Shown piece by piece: positions 59,120 through 64,000 of a stretch of DNA of 64,000 nt. The notes under the pieces were generated by a model. That model did no database searches. It was not told where the DNA came from and saw only the letters and a program-made list of their open reading frames with translations. A program made the position numbers and the translations under genes. This stretch comes from Amphirosellinia nigrospora (Eukaryota; Ascomycota; Sordariomycetes; Xylariales; Xylariaceae). The stretch covers positions 6,483,569 to 6,547,568 of the forward strand of contig SCHM01000002.1 in NCBI GenBank assembly GCA_004123355.1, in the 5' to 3' direction. Every line of letters starts with the position of its first letter. The stretch's first letter is position 1.

Positions 59120-59652
59120 GTGTATGTATGTGTAGCACCCGTCTTTATTCTAGTAGAGGATCAGTCGGTGGGCTTTTAGCAAGATCAAACATATGGGGGA
59201 AGCTAGAGGCATGCTGTGATAGGCAGCCCTGCCTTCCTGTCAGGACGAAAACTTGTGTGACTTTACGTACCATTGTGAAAGATGCGTCTGCTCTGTATGA
59301 AGTATCGAAGAAAACCGATTGTTTGGCCTGAACTGGTATTGGTGGCCTTGTAGTTAACAACCTTGAAGTTATGATCTGCTTTCTTTATGTCGCTAATTCA
59401 TCGTCAACAGCACTAAGGTGGGGGAGGTACTACCCATCAATCCTAGATTTGTTATATATGCCTAATTGGGCTTAGCTTATTATCTTTTGCTGCGTATACA
59501 ATAAAATACTCTGTAGCGCCAAGCAAGTCGTCACTAAAATAGAAAGCTTTGCCGGCGAAGCTATTGTATTTTAAATACGGTGTAAATTAAAGTGCTAAGG
59601 CACTTCGATTTAAGTATCGCTATATAGCAAATACCTCTTTACGTAATATTTC
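59120..59652. other. Flank of the terminal AT-rich transposon
   Basis: Normal-composition flank without supportable genes. AT content rises from about 59440. It may hold a 5' exon of the gene at 58839-59119. Confidence 0.35.
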
Positions 59653-62600
59653 CAGGGGTCCCCCTTTGGACCCCCGAGTAGGGGCTTCGCCTTTATTGAT
59701 CTAAACAGTTGTAGAAATGGTGTCGATACTAGGGGCAATACTAGGTTAGTTAGCTTAATTAGTGTATTCGTACTGTTATATACTCTTAGTCTTTTAATTA
59801 TAAACTAAATAAGTTATTTTTTTACTAAATATTAGAGAATCTGCTTAGGTAGTTATAGCAGCCTAATATTCTTTTTATCCCGCGTAAAAAAAGCTCTTTC
59901 TACGCGTGCTGCGCAATATCTAGCGCATATATAAAACTACGTGCTATTATACTATATAGCTATTTAAGCATTAGTAATTACGTAATTTATTACTAAGCTA
60001 ATTAAATATTAGATGTATATACTAATATTTTTTTTAGCTATAAGTATTATAATATTATAAGCTTCGAAAAAAAATAATAAAAAACTTTAAATTAATTTAG
60101 TATTATAATTAAACTTTTTTTTTATAACTAAAAATATATAATTAACTAATTAAACTAAACGTAGTATTTACGTGTACGTACGGGCCATATACCCGTTTTA
60201 AAACGGACTTATTTTTTATTTAGTTTAAAATCGCTATTTATAAACGCTTTTATTGCTACTATAATTTTAATATAATTTTTATTTATTTTAAAGTTTAAAA
60301 AAAGAACTTTTAAAATATTCTATTTTTATAAAATATAAAATAAAATAGTACTGTTTTTTTATACTTATCCGGGTATTTATTAAACAAGTAATTAAATAGC
60401 GCTATTTTTCTAGGACCTCGGACCTTTTTTAGATTTAAACCTTTAGGACCCTTTTAGATCTAAAAAATAAACAAATAACGCTAATTATTTTTAGTTAAAT
60501 ATTATTTTTTATTACTTAGCAAACTTATTAATCGTATAATAAAATAGATCGAATTAGTTATATATAAATTTATAAGTTTTAAAGTATTATAAGTATTAAA
60601 GTATTAAGTTAACTATTTTTTAAAAAGTTAATATATTAATAATCTTTTTTTTTAGTAGTAATAAATAGGTTTAAACTATTAATTATTTATTATATAAAAT
60701 TTTAAAAAAACCTAGCTTTGTTTTTTTTTTGCTAATTTTTCTAACTTATAAATTAAATAAAAATAAAAACTTTTAATATTTAGCTTTTTTTAGTAGTTTA
60801 ATTAACTTATTAGTTAGATTATTTTTTAATTTTATATATATTAGCTTAATATAGTTAGCTTATACTTTTTAGTTAATATAATAATATACTACTTTTATAT
60901 ATTTTTTTTGCTTTAATATAGCTATATATTTAAACTAATTTATAGCTTTTATATTATTATATAAAAAAGTAATAAACTATTTAGTAGTATTTTAAGTTTA
61001 TTTAAAAAGTTTTTATTTACGCTAGATTATTTATTATTTTGCTTATTATAATATATTTATTTTTAGTAAAGTTTTTTGCTATAATTAATTATAGTTTAAA
61101 ATATTATAGCATTAGCGCGCTATTTAAAAATATAATATATTTTATTAATAATTTATTATTTTATAAATTTAATATTAAAATAGTATTAATAGTAGCAAAT
61201 AAACCTATATTATTATAAATTCTATATAAATAGCTTTTTTTAGCTTATTATATTTAATTTATATTTAAAATATTTTTATATATTTAGCTAATTGTTTTAT
61301 ATTTTAATATATTTATTAAAAAAATTTATTATAAATTTTGTTTAAATAAAAGCAATAAAGCTTATATTAAACTTTATAATTTAAGCAAAAAATTTAATTT
61401 GCTAAATAAAAAAACATAATTAAATATTTTATTTTTAAAAACAAGTTTTTTTTACGCTTTATAGCGTAAATTATCCTTTTAGCGTTTATAAATATAAAAT
61501 ATTTACGTATTAAATTTAAGCTAATAGAATTAAATACTTTAATTATATATTATTTTTAATTAAAGCTTATATTATTATTAATTTTATTTTATAATTTATA
61601 CGCTTAAAAACTAATTAGCTTAGTTTAAATTATTTGCTAAAATTATTTTATTAATTTTTATAGCAATACTTTTTAAGTAATTTAGGTTAAGTTTTATAAT
61701 TAAAAATTATTTATATAAAATACTATAATTTTTTTGTTTCGTAGTTAATATATATAGCGTTATTAAAATTATAGGCTTAATTTAATTTTATTTAAATTTG
61801 CTATTTATATTTTAATTATTTAAAGCTATATAAAAGCTTTATTAGTTTAATAATCTTTTTAACTAGCTAGTTATACTTTTTTGTTTTAATTTAAAAGTTT
61901 CGAAGTATTTTTTTAATATTTTAAACTATTTTATAAATATTTTTTTATAAAAGATTTTATTAAAGTATACTGCTATAAAATCGATTTAAATAACGTATTA
62001 TTTTCGAACAGCTATTAAAGCTATTAAAATTTTTTATAACGTTATTTAAGCTATAAAAAAAAGTTTTATTATAGTTAATATTTTTACGCTAAATAAACCT
62101 ATAAATATAAATTTTAGCTTTATATTTATTTAGTTTATTAATTAATAAATATTTTTTTTAAATATTTATATAAAATTAATAAAATAGCTATAAATAGCTT
62201 TTATACGTTCTACGAATTTTAAAATATTATGTTTAAATAAACTATATATTTTTTAAATATTATTTTAAGCTATTTTTTTTTATTTTTTTATAAATATTTT
62301 TTTTAAAATAAGTTTATTAAAAGTAAATATTTTTACTATAAACTTTTTTAGCAATTTTTATAAATAATCTATATAAAAACAACTTTTTAAAAATATAAAA
62401 GTTTAGTTTATTTAATTTAGCTTTTTATAAGCTATAAATATTATATTAACTTTTTAAGTTTTGAATTTATTTATTTTAGCTTTATATTTTAAATCGTTTA
62501 TAAAATTATTTATATATATATTTTACTTTTTTTAGCTTAATATTATATTTAAAATATAAATTATATTAAATAATTTTTTTTATTTTATAGTAAATATAAG

Positions 62601-64000
62601 CTTTTAATTAAGTTTTTTTGAAGTTTTTTTTTACTACGCTTAATAATAAAGTTAGTTTTATTGTTTGTTTCTGCGGTCGGCTACGTTTTTTTAGTTCGTT
62701 TTTACTATTTATAATATTGTTTTCGATAATATTATAATTGTAGTTTTATATTTAAATAAGATTTTTAATTTTTTAAAATACCGCTTAAGTTTACGCTATA
62801 TTTTAAAAAATAATAAACGTATAATATTTTAAAATTATAAGCGTTATTTATATTTTTAATATTTTCGTAAAAATTATATGCGGTATATATAATATTTATT
62901 ATTTTTAGTAAGCTAGATTATATAGTTAAATATACTTATTTTTTTAGCTTTTAGCTTTTTAGCTAATACGTATATAAATTTATCGATAAATATTATATAG
63001 TATATATTTATTATTTATAAATTATTAAAGTTAAGTTTATTATTTTTTTTTAATTTAAACAGTTAAAATATTTTTAGCTAAGGTTATTTTTTTATTATAA
63101 ATTAATTTATTTTATTAAAAATATATAGTTATTAAAACTTTATATGTTTAAAATATAATTAGTAATTTAGTTTGCAAAAATAAAACTTTAGTTTTACTTT
63201 AAATAAAATCTATCGATTTTTTAACTATATTATTTAATATTAATTTATAATAATAAAATAATAATAGTTATTTTTATTTTATTATAAAATACTTTAAATT
63301 TTTATGCCGAACTTTTTATTACTATTTATACGTAAAACGTAATATTTTTTTTAATAGTTTTTATTAAGTTAAAATATTTAAAATATTAATTTTTTATTTA
63401 TTTATTATAAATATATTTTAATAGTACCTTTATTTCGTTTTTTATTTTATATACTTTAAAAATAATATTTATTATTATTATTTACTATAAATAAAAATAT
63501 TTATATTTTTCGATCGAAACTAGTTTAATTTAGCTAAAGTTTATTTAAGTTATTTTTTTTAAATAATTAGTTTTTTCGATAACTTTTTTTAAAATATATT
63601 TTTTAGCTTTAGCTTAATCGTAAACAAAATAAAAAATATTTAATTTTTTTAAATTTAATATTAATATTTATATATATTTAATTATTTATATTAACTTTTT
63701 AGTACTAAAATAATATAACTAATAATATTAAAAATTAATTTATTTTAAATTTTAAAGGTTATTTTTATTTTTTTCTTTAATAATAATTTAAGCATAATTT
63801 TTTTAACGTTTTAATTTTGTTTGCTATATTTAGCGCGAATTTTTACGGCTTTTTTTAAAATTAATATATTATATAAGGTTCTTTTTCTTTATATATTTAT
63901 AAAAAAAACTATACCGTTAAATATTAAAATTTATAATAGCTATATTGCAGCTATTTTTTATAATATATTTATTTAAATAACCTTTTGCTTTATAATTATT
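59653..64000 (-). mobile_element. hAT-like DNA transposon, RIP-mutated, runs off window
   Basis: The block starts at CAGGGGTCC (59653), a hAT-type terminal inverted repeat start (C-A-G-G-G), within a small palindrome ggggtcc...ggacccc; 59645-59652 (aatatttc) would be one copy of an 8-bp target duplication. From about 59760 the DNA becomes almost pure A/T. On the minus strand at about 59990-59790, one frame reads as a RIP-eroded hAT C-terminal dimerisation domain: the phrase RVERAFFTRD (59906-59877), matching the family's xSxxVERxFSxxRD, followed by LPKQIL and a V/K-rich tail. So the transposase read leftwards and its C-terminus lies next to this end. The other end, N-terminal BED finger and DDE catalytic residues were not located; 4.3 kb may include nested elements. 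Confidence 0.6.

Noticed and set aside
1-64000. CRISPR array, operons or bacterial ribosome sites
   Set aside because: No regularly spaced repeats; spliceosomal introns and gene families show a fungal nuclear genome.

Overview
The window is nuclear DNA of a filamentous ascomycete (Pezizomycotina, most likely Sordariomycetes). Three things point there. Genes carry short GT-AG introns (about 45-160 bp) with CTAAC/CTGAC-type branch sites. The gene set is typical of filamentous fungi: FTS-Hook-interacting protein, LaeA-like methyltransferase, T5orf172 protein, Knr4/Smi1, Alb1. Two very AT-rich blocks (about 24.3-31.0 kb and 59.8-64 kb) are transposons saturated with C-to-T and G-to-A changes, as left by repeat-induced point mutation (RIP).

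Layout. 0.1-1.3 kb: broken TPR gene (+). 2.9-6.2 kb: decayed intron-rich adenylosuccinate lyase copy (+). 6.8-9.8 kb: FHIP/RAI16-like protein (+). 11.5-12.4 kb: dienelactone hydrolase (-). 13.7-15.0 kb: eight-exon LaeA-like methyltransferase (-). 15.1-15.3 kb: possible small protein (-). 17.1-18.4 kb: T5orf172/GIY-YIG protein (-). 19.5-23.65 kb: large C2H2 zinc-finger protein with many frame breaks (+). 23.9-31.15 kb: full-length RIP-mutated Ty3/gypsy LTR retrotransposon (+). 33.4 kb: intron-containing tRNA-Leu(AAG) (-). 36.3-38.0 kb: Knr4/Smi1 (+). 39.1-39.8 kb: VPS68 (+). 42.4-58.5 kb: dense housekeeping block with exocyst Sec8 (-), acyl-protein-thioesterase-like protein (+), UBP16-type deubiquitinase (-), Alb1 (+), MFAP1 (+), DNA polymerase alpha subunit B (-), Sec14/CRAL-TRIO protein (+), TRAPP subunit Trs31 (+) and an unrecognised small acidic protein (-). 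59.65 kb to the end: RIP-mutated hAT-like DNA transposon running off the window.

Functionally the block is ordinary cell biology. Membrane traffic (FHIP, Vps68, Sec8, Sec14-type lipid transfer, Trs31) sits beside replication (Pol12), ribosome assembly (Alb1) and splicing (MFAP1). These genes are convergent or divergent neighbours, not operons.

A striking property is that many conserved, often essential genes carry one or more single-base frame breaks, often loss of one base from a G, C or A run, while coding conservation on both sides is perfect. Residual sequencing error is the simplest explanation; four genes are fully intact. The adenylosuccinate lyase copy differs: it also has two in-frame TAG codons and damaged exons, and looks truly decayed. 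I found no convincing new biological system. The most informative signals are the RIP edges lying inside the two LTRs, the decayed lyase copy, and the hydrolase whose catalytic serine is replaced by glycine.
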